In this document: piece by piece, positions 24,644 through 37,258 of the stretch | Layout of the letters: each line of letters begins with the position of its first letter | Position numbering within the stretch: the stretch's first letter is position 1 | Source: Hofstenia miamia | Lineage: Eukaryota > Xenacoelomorpha > Acoela | Reading direction: 5' to 3' | NCBI GenBank assembly: GCA_004352715.1 | Contig: SCFE01000072.1 | Span: forward strand, 1,089,530 to 1,153,529 | DNA length: 64,000 bases | Translations under genes and position numbers: made by a program | The notes under the pieces: model-generated | The model's input: only the letters and a program-made list of their open reading frames with translations | Database searches by the model: none | What the model was told of the DNA's origin: nothing

Positions 24644-24848
24644 AGCTCCGCCAAGGAGGTTATGTTTTTGGTAGCGTTGGTTTGTGTGTCTGTTAGCAAC
24701 TTTACGGAAAAAGTAATAGATAGATTGACCTCAAATTTTCACCAGAGGTGGATCTCTGCCCAAGGAAGAATCCATTAAATTTTAGGGCTGATCCGGGGAA
24801 CACAAGCTGCTTGGCGGAGGTCTGCGTTCTCCGAGTGCTTTTCTAGTT
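24644..24848. mobile_element. Short dispersed element with CTCCGCCAAG / CTTGGCGGAG ends
   Basis: It starts AGCTCCGCCAAGGAGGTTATG, contains GGATCTCTGCCCAAGGAA and ends CTTGGCGGAGGTCTGCG...GCTTTTCTAGTT. The inner ends are inverted. I recognise this sequence type as one spread through many invertebrate genomes, but I cannot assign it to a named family here. The right half is duplicated across the next gap. Confidence 0.6.
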
Positions 24849-25126
24849 AAGATTGAAAATGAAGGAATGATGGCAGCCTTTCATAAATGAAAGCGAATTA
24901 GACTTTAAGCAGAGCAAGCTATCTAAACAATTAAAAAATCATGGAATAAAGCTATNNNNNNNNNNNNNNNNNNNNNGCTGCTTGGCGGAGGTCTGCGTTC
25001 TCCGAGTGCTTTTCTAGTTAAGATTGAAAATGAAGGAATGATGGCAGCCTTTCATAAATGAAAGCGAATTAGACTTTAAGCAGAGCAAGCTATCTAAACA
25101 ATTAAAAAATCATGGAATAAAGCTAT
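24806..25126. repeat. 150 bp duplicate flanking a 21 N gap (24956-24976)
   Basis: 24806-24955 equals 24977-25126. This is the same unmerged-overlap signature seen at other joins. Confidence 0.85.
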
Positions 25127-25240
25127 GTTAAGAATGAATGGTAGCCTTTCCAAAAATGAGGCCGAATTAGACTTTAAGCAGTGCAAGCTATCTAAACAAG
25201 TTAAAAAATCATGGAATAAAGCTATGTTGAGAATGAATGT
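25036..25240. repeat. Two tandem copies of a ~97 bp unit
   Basis: GAATGA(A)TGG(C/T)AGCCTTTC starts units at 25036 and 25132, and a third start is at 25231. Units share GAATTAGACTTTAAGCAG and ATGGAATAAAGCTATGTT. Apart from the assembly duplicate this is a genuine local tandem duplication. Confidence 0.8.
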
Positions 25241-26777
25241 TTGAAAATTTTGATTGCTTGAAAAAGGCTTGTGAGAAATACAACTATATTAATCAATTAA
25301 CAAAGAGAGATTTCAGGCTGGTTAAAAAGTTAACATTTTGTGCTAGGAGACTATTTACGGTATTAAGGAAATTGCAACCGTTCTGAATATTGAGTTCATA
25401 AATTTTGGAAAAAATTCAAGCATTTCATCCATATGAGAACAATATAGTTCAACAGAAAACTATGTTCAATATTTCAATTGGATCTTAGAATTGCTTTAAT
25501 TAAGGATCTAAAATCCAAAGAACCAAATGCTGGGTCAAGTTTTACAGAAAAAATTACAATAACCTACATCATATTTATTTCATATATTACCCCTTTAGGC
25601 AATCTTATTATCCAAGGACTTTAAAATATTTTGTAGTGAACCTAAACCCATCTATAAAATTAATGACCTTGCGCAGATTTGGAAATTGTTGGATCATTTC
25701 CCCGAGACCACACTGGACCAGACCGGATCGTGGACTATTTTAACTGTGAAAAGCTGGAACGTTTGACATTTGATTAGTGCGTTAAAAACGCAATCCTTAA
25801 AATATTTTTGCTGTCAAGAAAAATGCAGTCAAAGTATATAGTGATTATTAAGATGAAAATTTTTTAAATTCAAAATTTAGCATTGTAACCACAAAATGAT
25901 CAAAAAGCAAAAAAATTTGACTAATGAATAAAACAGAAAACTATTCACACTGATTATACATTTGTTCTGATCTTCTTATGAGCACTCTCTGGCCGATTTT
26001 TTACAAAAATGTCATCACTATATGCCGCTATATGCAATTCCTCTAAATTAATGGCAATTTATTTGATTGAATAATCTGTATCTAATCTCACTTGAGCATG
26101 AAGTGAGAAACAGAATATTATTTATAAGGATCGAATAGGTCTAATTATTTCCATTCACTGCAGACCGAACGAGAACCGGTAGAGGAAAAATATGCGTCTT
26201 ATATGTGAGCCACATGCAGTCAAACAATTTAAAAAATTGTACATACTCCGATAAATTTCCATTTGGATTTAAAAAAATATGGTAAGTCAACATAAGATGC
26301 TTTACTTTCTGAAACTGAAAAATGGAAGCACCGAATAAATGAAAGAATAAACTTTTATAGCTTTTATAAATCAGGCAAAAAATTCAAAGGTATGTCTTAC
26401 TTGTTAATTGAAAATAAAATATGTATGGTTTTTGTAAGGCGGCAATACTAATGATAAAAAATTTTCATTTATTAACCAGGTATCAAACTATCATGATTGA
26501 AAAAGCTTTCTCCTTTTGCCAATTGATAACACATTAAACCATTCCATTGCTAGCTGTATTTAATGAACGCGTATGCAGCATGCGCTGTATAGTACTATCA
26601 ATGTTGAATTAATGTGTTGAAAAACGAAGGAGAAATTTACTGTAGTACTTCGTGATGAAAAGAATTTATAAAAGCAGACATTATTTTCAGTAATTGAAGT
26701 CCCTACAAGCCGAGTACGGGGTATATCTAAAAATTATTTCATTATAACATTACTAATTTTTACTAAATGACGCTGTT

Positions 26778-26812
<35 letters not shown>

Positions 26813-28549
26813 TTATTTCTAGTTTTTCTTTAATCGATTAGTTATTTTGCTAAAATAAATAATTTTATGTAAATAGCTGACAATTTTGAATAGCTTGGAG
26901 CTCCCAAACAATGAGAATTCCAGTAATTACATTACTACTGAAGCTAACTATTTCAAATTCTTATACCAAATATTTCTGAGTGATGAACTTCTACTTTATG
27001 TGTAGATAAGAAGGGAAAGTCATCCAGAGCCTGACCCATCGAGCTCTTCCTATAGACCTACTTTGAATTTTTGATGGACTATTAAATTCAGAAAAACGTA
27101 CCCTTTGAAACATTATACTTTATTTCGAGCCCTCTATTATTGTCTTTAAGAATATTAAATAAAATTCAATTTCTTCAATTAATTTAAAGAATTCTTTTAT
27201 TATCAAAAACATTATTATCTTTAATGATTCTCTGTAATTTTCTTGAATTTATTAAATTTTTTCCTGAAAGTTGAATTTTTTTTAAAATTTTTCAAGAAAT
27301 TTCGACTAGTGATGATATTCCACTAGGTTCAGAGATTGAATTGATTATAGTTAATAAAATAATATATAATGGTGTAGATATAATCAGTATTTGCCAAATT
27401 GTTCAATACGCATTTTTGTAAGTAGTAAAAGGCTAAAAATGAAGTTTTTAAAAGTTAATTGAATTGACTGAAATTGTTCGACAAAAATTATTTTCTCTTT
27501 ATTAATTCATTACATTCGTTCAAATATTAACAGAATTTTCAGCTATGGTGGAATTTTTTATATAGTAAACTAGAAATTTGGCTGCATAGGGATATAATTA
27601 AAATTCCCAAATATCGTTTGCCTGTAGCTTTCTCGAAGTGTTCTAACAGAATTGCATTTTTTCATAACAAATTACTATTCCCAATAATTTAACTTATTAA
27701 TAAATGAAGAACTTATAAAATTGTTGATTTTTATAGAGAGATTAATCAATGTGTAAAACAGTCATTCTGAATATTAACTGATTTAATAAACCTTGTTCGT
27801 TTTATAAAATGATTGAAAAATTTCAAAAACATAGATATCTATAAACATCTTTATTTAATTAAATAATACATATTTAGAGGAAAAATTTTGTAAATTGACG
27901 ATGCTCAAGTTAAACGAAATATATCTTTTAGTCTAATGTTTTTACTAAAATTATTAAAGATCCTTAACAACAATAAGTAATATGACTTGTTAAGCATAAA
28001 CGTGTGACTTTATCAATGCAATCACCAATTAAGTTCATTGGTTTGCGATAAACATTTCAACAACTGTTTTAAGAAAATGCCATATTTTTATATTAATTTC
28101 CACATCTTTCCATAATTCTTTGTGCTAGGGATTAGGCTTCTGCGGAACCAGAGCTTAAATGGATTCAGCCCTCCCTCCTCCACCGTCTTTCTTGGATTTA
28201 GACCGATCTCAATCTCAAGAACTTTTCTATTCCGATTGTTCCGTTTTGACTCACAGGTTCTTCATTTTTTATCTAATTGTTTTGATCCTGGCCTCTTCAA
28301 GTCTATTTCAATTTCATATCTAGTAATTTTTTCAGTTCCATCCTGTTCATAATCGAATTTTAATGTGAATATTTTAAGGCTATATTCATTTCGATGATAC
28401 TTGGAAAAGTTCATTTACTAATCTCATACACTTCTGTAGACAATAATTTTCGCTGCTGTATCATCATTATTGAAAAATGTGCATACAGGGATGGAGCCAG
28501 AATGAGTAACGAATATTAGATGTCACAAACAGGTCCAGTCTTTAAAATA
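25241..28549. other. 3.3 kb with no supportable gene
   Basis: AT-rich sequence with a TA microsatellite at about 26780-26808. Short frames, including 76 codons at 28122, have no recognisable motif. Confidence 0.5.
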
Positions 28550-29100
28550 CAGTCAAATCTCGGTTTTCGAACATAATCAGTTCAAGAAGGTTGTTCGAAA
28601 AGCGATTTGTTCGAAAACTGAAACAATTTATTTTATTTTAATAAAGATATCCTATCTAAAAGTATAAAAAATCAAAATGCAAACATTTCATATGTTTTTT
28701 TTTACCAACTGTAACATAGTGATACAATAAAAAATAATAATAAGGGCACAAAATTGTTAGTACCTTAGAGTAATATACAGTATAAAATCATGTGAACAAA
28801 TGAACATTTTTATCAATTTCTCGAAGGAGATTCATCTTCAAAAAAACGTCATTCAAGTCGAAAAGAATTGTCGTCTCTCTCGTTTTTTTCTTCGTTTGGG
28901 GAGACGTAGCCACAGTGTGTTCCTTCCTTTTCATGAAGAACCTATCTAGTGTTACTTCTTTTTCATCGCAAGTATGCTGCGATCGGGTAAGATTGGCTTC
29001 TTTCAGTTTGTTCAAGAGCCTAAATTTGGTCAAGTTCTGAGACATAAAATTCTTGAACTTTGGTAAAGAAGAAAAGCGTTCGATAACAGAGGTTTGACTG
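28550..29100 (-). mobile_element. pogo/Tigger-like DNA element, 551 bp, internally deleted
   Basis: Terminal inverted repeats are CAGTCAAATCTCGGTTTTCG at the left and the complement of CAGTCAAACCTCTGTTATCG at the right, each next to a TA dinucleotide (28548-28549, 29101-29102) as expected for this group. Inside, a minus-strand frame of 85 codons (28788-29045) contains KEVTLDRFFMKRK, reminiscent of the 'QTTITSFFKK' tail of Tigger/jerky transposases. It would then be a deletion derivative that keeps only the C-terminal end of the transposase. Confidence 0.75.
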
Positions 29101-29102
29101 TA

Positions 29103-30435
29103 CCTAAATTTATCATGGCCATGGAAGGTAGAGTTGCCTTGGCAGTGCAGTACCAGAGTGTATTATTTGTTTAACCAATGTCATTTGATATTAACAAAAT
29201 TTTGTTATTCTATTCGTTCTGCTTTGTATGATTCAGATCAATATGCGTTATTTTAATGGATTTTGTGACTAAAAATTATATTTATGTTTAAATAAATTTA
29301 GGGTTTTTTCACTATTATCAATAGAGTTGAGAATGTGTTTTTTGAAATGGTATTTTCATAAATTTCTATTTGTTTATCCAATGTCACAGCACATGCTGAC
29401 AAACCCACAAAGATTATATTTACCGGATTTACAAACATATATGCACACAAATACTTCCAAAATTGACAACACACACAAAAATTAAGGACATGTACAATAA
29501 TTAAGTTAAAAACAAATGAATAAAAAACTACTACATGAAAACAAATTAATAGGAAAAGTATCTGCTGTTAAAATGTTTGCCAATTATTGAATTGCTTAGT
29601 ACTACCAAAAGCATATTGTATATCATTTATAAATATTCTTGACCTACTATTACGCTTTATAAAATTTTTAAATATGCTGTTACCATATGTTAAATTGTTG
29701 ATGTATATATAAAGGCTTAATAGTGTTGAGAATTTGGTTATATACATTGGAAATAGTATAGCAAACTTATGCATTATTTCACCAGTATTAAGTTTATCAA
29801 CATCATACATTGTACAAATACAGCAGTTAAAAAGCATATATATTTAATATGTACTCATATTCTATGCATGCATAATTATATTGACTTAGTGCATATGCCT
29901 CAATTATGGCTTTACTTTTTTCAACTCTTTGTATTTGTTTTGGGCAATGAACTTGGGCTACCATCATTCTTGTTTTCCTTTTGATGAATTTCTATAGGTG
30001 AACTCATTTCCATTCCATAAAATTTTTTTCACTTCCATTTAGTTTCAACTTGCATAACCTGGAAATGCAGTGGAATATAAATTTCCATTTCTATTTATAT
30101 TTGCATTTGAATATATTTAGGTGTTTTGAGGATTTTAAATACTGTTGAAAATGTCCCTTTTTGAAATTTAATTTCCGTAACTTTCCACTCCATTTCCATA
30201 TCCTGAAAATGAAATAGAATGAAAATTATTTCCATTCCACCCTATAAAATTTTTTTCACTTCCATTTAGTTTCAACTTGCATAACCTGGAAATGCAATGG
30301 AATATAAATGACAAACATTATGTGCATATATTCCCAATTCATATTCAAACAGACAAAACTTGAATAAATAAAATGGAAACAATTTCTTTTAAGATAAATT
30401 TAATAAAAATAGCAGGTAGGACACAGTAAGGTTCT
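29103..30435. repeat. Non-coding stretch with a 66 bp direct repeat
   Basis: 30017-30082 and 30244-30309 are near-identical (period 227; one obvious difference, GCAGTGG versus GCAATGG). The surrounding sequence is rich in TTTCCATTCCA and its complement, typical of a decayed MITE. The rest holds no supportable gene. Confidence 0.7.
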
Positions 30436-30439
30436 AGGA

Positions 30440-32410
30440 GAATATATGGAGAAGTGTGGGATCAGAGATAGAGAGTGAGCAGCTACAGAAGGAATTCAGG
30501 CAAGAAGAAGTAATCACAACTGCAAGGCTGAAGGAGGTTCTAAAGAATATGAAGAATTGGAAGGCGCCAGGCAGAGATGAGGTACATGGGTATTGGCTGA
30601 AGAAGTTCGCAAGTATTCATGAGAGACTAGCCATAGCATTGGAGGAGTGTGTGGTGAGTAGGTGCCCAGAGTGGATGGTAGTGTGTCAACAACTTGGAAA
30701 TTGCTAACTTCTGTGATTTCAAGTAGGCTGGCATGTTACTTAGAACAGAACAGGTTGATACCAGAGGAGCAGAAGGGATGTAGGACAAAGACGAGGTGAT
30801 GCAAACATCAGTTGTTGATAAACCAGGCAGTGGTGGCGAACTGTAGAAGAAGGAAGACAAACTTAGCAATGGCATGGCTAGACTACAGGAAGGCATATGA
30901 CAGCATATCACATAGGTAGGTATTGAGGACAATAGAGGCCAATGGAGTTTCACAGAAATGGGTTGAGTTTCTATAGAGGAAGATGGGAAAGTGGCAGCCT
31001 AAGATAGATGGGCACAGGTTGAGGTTAGGCGAGGCATATTCCAAAGAGACAGCATAGCACCACTACTATTTGTAGTTAGCTTAATCCCTATCACAGAAAA
31101 GTTATTGGAGGTAGGCATAGGGTATAAGTTGGAAAAGAATGGTAGAGCAGTGAGTCACCTGTGGTAAATGGACGACCTGAAGTTGTATGCTAGTTCAAGG
31201 AAGATGTTTCAGAAGCAAATGGAAACATTGGGGAAGACAAGCAGAGATTCAGGGTTAAAATTTAGATTAGAAAAGTGTGCGGTAGTGACAGTGACTAGAG
31301 GTAAGTGTATGGATGGGAATTGTTTAAGGATGAGCAGTGAGGACAAAATTAAGGAAGTCAAAGAGAGGGACAGAACAGATCATGAGGAATTGATGACGAG
31401 TCTAAAAAAAGAATACAAGAGGAGAGTAAAAAAGGTACTACAGAAGTCAGCATTGAATGGGCAGAATAGTATAAAAGCTATTAATACATGGGTGATCCCA
31501 GTGTTGAGATATTCGGCAGGAATACTTAGGTGGAACAAGAATGAACTTAGGGAGCTAGGCAGGGAGACAAGCAAGATACTAGCAGCAGAGAGAGAATTCA
31601 ATTTAAATGGAGATGTTGATACGTTATATATGGCAAGGCATAAAGGATGGAAAGGACTGCTAAGTGTGGAGGAAACTGTAGAAGCAGAAGCACTAGGGCT
31701 AAAGGAATATGTAGAAGAGCAACCGAGAAGATATACCAGAGTATGATGGAATCAGAGAGACAAACAAGGTATAGGCAGAAGGCAATGCATGGAGAATACT
31801 GGAGGATCACAGAAAAGTGTGATAGAGAGGAAAGCAACAAGGGTTAAAGAAAGCAGGACTGAAAAGAAAAACAGAAGCACTGATAATGGCAGCACAGGAG
31901 CAAGCAATCTAAACAAACTGGTTGAAGAACCATATAGTTAGAGAGAGTAGATCATCTGATAGCAGGGTGTAAATAGTTGGAGCAGAATGAGTATATGTTC
32001 AGGCATGACAGGGTGGGACGAACGGTACACTGGAGCTTAAGCAGGTAGCATGGGTTAGAAGCTGGGAAGGTAAAGATACTTTGAGACTTCAATATCCTGA
32101 CGAGCACGGAGACCAGACATAGTAGGAGTAGACAAAGTGAAAAGTTTGGGAACAGTTATAGACATAGCAGTAGCAAAGGACAGGAATTTAAAAAGCAAGG
32201 AGAAAGAGAAGATAGACGAGTACAGAGAGTTAGCAGAGGAAATAGAAAGGCTGTGGAAGTTAAAGAAAGTTGAAGTAGTCCCGGAATTGTAGGAGCAGTG
32301 AGTTAGAAGCATAAGAGATATTTGGAGGAGTTGGGAGTACCAAAGTGGGGAGGAGCAGTAGCACAGAAGTCAGCATTGTTAGGAACAGCTAGAGTCCTTA
32401 GGAAAGCTTT
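30440..32410 (+). pseudogene. Non-LTR retrotransposon reverse transcriptase remnant
   Basis: Fragments in different frames align in the normal order for a LINE polymerase. They are KNWKAPGRDEVHGYWLKKF (fingers start), then LIPEEQKGCR, then NLAMAWLDYRKAYDSI (motif A, catalytic Asp), then WMDDLKLYASSRK (motif C; DD kept). Next are KSLLNG-type linker residues, INTWVIPVLRYSAGILRW, and DTLYMARHKGWKGLLSVEE. The far C-terminus reads RRPDIVGVDK, then VIDIAVAKDRNLKSKE, then LLGTARVLRKAL, resembling the restriction-like endonuclease tail of RLE-type LINEs. Many stops and frameshifts show it is dead. The longest open piece is 31168-31746. G-rich, A-rich codon use contrasts with the AT-rich surroundings. 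Confidence 0.8.
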
Positions 32411-33484
32411 AGTATCAAGATATACAAATTAATGAAATACAAATTCTATTTTCAAATAGAATTAATTTTTAGGAAATGTTTGAATAGCCGATTATAATTA
32501 TGCTCTAGAGGTGTTCATTTGAAAACAAAATTTGAATGCAGTTAAATGCAGGGCAGATTCAGGATTCCAACTTAGGGGGAGGGACGTGGTACTATATGCA
32601 AGAATGTACCTAGCGCGCGACCTTTTAAGCATATATATATATATAATTATAATTTTCTATTTGAATGAATTCATATGGTGGCATGTAGTTGAAGTTGGTA
32701 ATTTCTGAGCAGTTTTTCAACAAGTATTCAGACCAAAGTTTATGTAAGCTTTGAAAATATTAGGGGGAGAGTGCCCCCACTAAAATAGTTCCGCTCACCT
32801 CGACTAAGACCATTTTTAACAAAATGAAGAGGAGACACTTCTCACTTACACTGTGCATTCCTTTTTTAGAAACATTATCGTATCATTGCATGAATGAATT
32901 TCAAATTTTTGCAAGTAACCATAAAAAATTCAAAAATTCTTAAGCAACTAAAGAGTAACTTATGTGCAAATTTGATGCAATTTACATTAGTATTACTAGC
33001 TTCATTGGTTACATATTTGCGAAAATGAATAATAAAATTTTTATATACATAATGATAAGGATTGTGTATTATTTCGACACAGCAATGCATTTTAAGAAAA
33101 TTTTTATTACAACAAACAATCGAGGATTTATTTATATTATATTATTAATCGCCTAATTTCCTAGAATTGAAAATATGAGTAAGATTCTTATAAAATATGT
33201 AAGACATCAATTTTCTTGCCACATTACAATTTTTTCACAAAGTAAACTATATGATCTCTATTCAACCAAGTGCATAAAATTGATTTCAGTTCCCTTTACT
33301 GAAACACTTCGAAAGTGAATTGCTGAATTGATATTACTTAAGCAATACCGAGAAAATTATAAAATTTTTGAAGACAACATTAATAGTAATTCAAAGGATA
33401 TCTATATACTGTATAAACTGACAGTTTAGCATATTAAACAAGGAAATTAGCACCTTATAAAAAATAATTAAAATATATTTGTAC

Positions 33485-33517
<33 letters not shown>

Positions 33518-35757
33518 AACACGAGCTTTAGATACTATGGGAGATGCACCCACCGACCGCACTTTTCGATTTTAGATAGTATCCAGTGCCTTTTTTATGG
33601 AAAGCCAGAATAATTCAATTTATTCCAAAAATTTTTACATTGCGCATTTGGAATAGGGATCTTATTTCTTATGTATGAGTTTCAAGTTTCTTTTATGAAA
33701 ATTTTATCACCCATATCCGTTAATTTTTTGTATCTAGCACTTGTAAATATTTTAAAATTGTGTATATAAAGCCCGTATATATATATATATANNNNNNNNN
33801 NNNNNNNNNNNNNNNNNNNNNNNNNNNNNNNNNNNNNNNNNNNNNNNNNNNNNNNNNNNNNNNNNNNNNNNNNNNNNNNNNNNNNNNNNNNNNNNNNNNN
33901 NNNNNNNNNNNNNNNNNNNNNNNNNNNNNNNTATATATATATATATATATCAACTACAGAAATTTTCATCCTTGCCTTAACCTTCAAAAAAAACAAAACT
34001 AGAGAGATTTTCAAATTTAAACCGAAAACTTTATTAGATATTTTATTAGCTGCACTGTTCAAATATCATTCTAACGTAAGTCCATTCTTAGAACCAGAGC
34101 CGGATTAAACTTAATGAGGTATCGGAACTAATCTAGATTCCAAGTCACTATCATACATTTCCAAATTTATTAAAAAATACAGATGAACAGATTAGTACCC
34201 AACACATAAAGTTTAATACATAGACTTATAATACCATTACTTTGAAAAAATACACAAGTTAGTAATTTTCTATAAATGTCAATCAATCTATCTTTCTTCA
34301 TTTTATGTATTCAAATTTTTTAACTAGTTTACTGAAATCAATCTCAGTAGACAATAATGACAAAAGCTAGATATTTCCGGAGTCATGAGTTTGTTCAAAT
34401 CATTTACCACAATATTTGTGAAATATATAATAAGAGTAATCTCCATATTAAGAAATTTTGCATTTAACATGTTCTAATTAAATATATACCTCCCTCTGTA
34501 TTTGAAAATTCATCGGTATATCCTTAAAAAAATTGGAGAAGAAAATGTAGAACATCCGCGAATTATTCATAAATAAATTCCATTTCTATGTCGTTACACT
34601 AAGTTTCTTGACATTTATTTTCAACAGTTTTGATATCGACAAAACTCATTTTATTGGAATTTTCAAGAAAACAAAAATTGGAGCAGACTTTTGGATGTTA
34701 TGCTACACTACTGTAAAAAGTGTGCCGTCGATATGTAAGATAGCTGGTTGCTGATGTCGAGAAATTTTCAGTGGTTCAACCGGTTAGGTTAAAAACAATT
34801 CTATTTGAATTACTCACTTCTTGGTTATAATATTAATTCAGGAAATTGACAAATGTATAGTTGCATTGTTGATTGCTTAGTGTCAAATAGCCGCAGTCCA
34901 AACTATGTTAGCACTAGCAAACTGACAAAATTTTTGTGTAAAACGCGCATTTACTAGTCTGCATGTACTAGTCTACCTGTATTATTTGCTCAACGCGCGA
35001 CGCACACTTCTAGGTAAGCACTGAAGAGAGTTTGCTATTGACTTCTAGGTAAGCACTACCTCTATGTAGTTCATCTCTTTTGTAATTTGTTTCTTTCACT
35101 TTGAAATTCCGCATTTCTCTTACTAGCATGATTGAATTCTTCCACTTCCTTGCCTACTGATGGCAAGTATAGGGCCAAGTACAAAAATCACTCAAAGATG
35201 AAATCAGAATAAATACTATCTTATTTAAATTCTTTTCATCTCCAGCGGTTTTCTAACTTCGTAGAACTGATCTAAAACTGAGTTCCTGTTTAAATTTACA
35301 ACTTTCAGGCCCCTTCTTTCACGCTACCTCTGTGCTTACGTCTAATTTTATGCTTCGACCAGATAATATCTCAATAAATACCTATTGCAATTTTAAAAAT
35401 ATGCAAAAATTCTAATAAAATACTAAAATTTTACATTTTTTGAACCGAAATGTTGTTTTAAGCAAGCATGCATTTTGCTGCAAAGCAATTATTTAATGCA
35501 CATCTAAATTTCAACTCAATGCAAAAAAGTAGGATATTTAAATGTAGTTTATTAGCCACCAAGCAAAGGATTCATGATTTTGATAACTTTGCATATTTAA
35601 TTAAATTACAGTCAATTGACTTCAACAAAATTTTCACAGTGACGCATTGTTAAACACAATGCCAATTTTCAATTTACCCATGAATTTCATTCACTTTATT
35701 TGAATCTACCCTAAAGAAAGTTTTTTTCGAATCAGGTCATGTGGTATTACAGCAACT
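32411..35757. other. 3.3 kb with no supportable gene; one N gap
   Basis: Contains TA microsatellites (32632-32646, 33487-33515) and a 140 N gap at 33792-33931 inside a TA run. At 35019-35055 the 17 bp ACTTCTAGGTAAGCACT occurs twice. A CAGGGCAGATTCAGGATT start at about 32549 looks like a hAT-type element end, but no matching right end was found. Confidence 0.5.
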
Positions 35758-36290
35758 ACTATCCAATCAAATGTGCTGTTCTTCAAGCATCGTTTATAAA
35801 CCGTACTTGATCTCCACCTACATATGTGATTTGCAATCCAAACAACCAGAAAATTCATATTTTAAGTATGCAGACGATGCTCTTATTTTGATTCCACTCT
35901 AAAACATTCATTTTACAAGGGAATGTAAATATATTCAAACTTAGGTACTCGAAAACAAAATGCACATAAATCGAAAATAATCAAAGCAAATTTTTAATCG
36001 ACATTATTTAAAATGGAACAAACATATCAATTCTGTCGTAAGCAAAGCATTTCAAAGACATTGTTGATACGAAATACATTTATATGTATATGATCTTTGA
36101 AGCCACAATATGCAGAGCATTCGATTGCTGTTCATTTGCTTTGATTGTAATTCCAAAAACATTTTTGAAAACAAAAGTGTCCACAGAACCACCGTTTTTT
36201 TTAAAAAAAATATTGTAGGATAACCACCCGGTAAACTGCTTAATTCCTACACGTCTCCCAGCATCAGGAAAATTCATTTTTGACTACTAA
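35758..36290 (+). pseudogene. Second type of non-LTR reverse transcriptase remnant (CR1/jockey-like)
   Basis: One frame reads PYLISTYICDLQSKQPENSYFKYADDALILIPL. The block YFKYADDALIL matches RT motif C (Y/F-x-DD), and the preceding P-L...Y..DL is the usual motif B-C linker. Further on KWNKHINSVVSKAFQR resembles the 'W..HI..I..KA..R' block. Stops interrupt the frame. The sequence differs from the 30.4 kb element, so it is a different lineage. Confidence 0.55.
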
Positions 36291-36637
36291 ATCTGAAAAT
36301 TGGCGAAATCAACTTATGCCAAATGTTTAAATAATCAAATGTCTGTGCAGATCATAAATAAATAATTAACAAACAATACAATAATTTATATTATATTTGT
36401 TGAATTAACATAAATTGTCTAGCTTAATTTGTAGCGCATGTGCATATATAGATGTCTGTACATTTTGTAAATAGGTATTATACATATTTGTACATATGCT
36501 ATTGTGACAAACGAAAATATAGCTATTGAAGATTAATTCGTTGTATTTTTAACTTTAAAATTTAAAGTGTATCTTTATTGATTACAGTATTGAGACCTAC
36601 AATATTTTTTTACACATGGGTTATTATCTACATATAA

Positions 36638-37258
36638 AGTGCCACACGGTTAGTCTTTTGACTATAGTCAAATTTGCGGTTTTGCATTCTTTTGTCTAGG
36701 CCTATTAGTGAAATAATTTGACTATAGTCAAATATTTTGACTAATAGTCAAAAAAGCTTTCTGCGTAAATTGCATTGCATATACATGCACAAAAATTACT
36801 AAGTGGAGTCGCTATAATTACATTTCAAATGTAGACGACGGAAGAACGTTTTAGATGCTGTATTAAATAGCCCGCGGACTCCGCGAATAGCCTTAAGGCC
36901 TGACTTAGTTAATCGGGCCAATTATGTCAGGCCGATTAAATCGTGTAGTTAAGACACGCCTTTAATCCTTACAATCTTAATTATATTGTGCATTTATAAA
37001 TGATAATTAAGCTTGAAAGTTCAATGCTATTTGAAAAAAAATTTCGATTTTCTTATAAAATTACAAAAAGTTGACTATTGGGGATGCCATACAGTTAGGC
37101 AAAAGACTAATAGTCATTTTCAAATTGAATAATTTCTATTTCAAAATTTGACTAATCGTTAACCGCAAAAGTCACTTTTTGAGGGTACCACACGGTTAGT
37201 CTTTTGACTATAGTCAAAAAGTTTTTTGACTATGTCAAAAGACTAACCCTGTGGCACT
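36638..37258. mobile_element. Foldback/MITE-like element with repeated GACTATAGTC palindromes
   Basis: The outer ends are inverted: AGTGCCACACGGTTAGTC at the left and the complement of AGTGCCACAGGGTTAGTC at the right. Inside, GACTATAGTC, GACTAATAGTC and close variants recur about six times (near 36660, 36720, 36738, 37108, 37207, 37229), and a near-copy of the left end (CCACACGGTTAGTC) starts again at about 37181. No target-site duplication was clear. It abuts the 3' end of the Tc1 transposase remnant. Confidence 0.65.
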
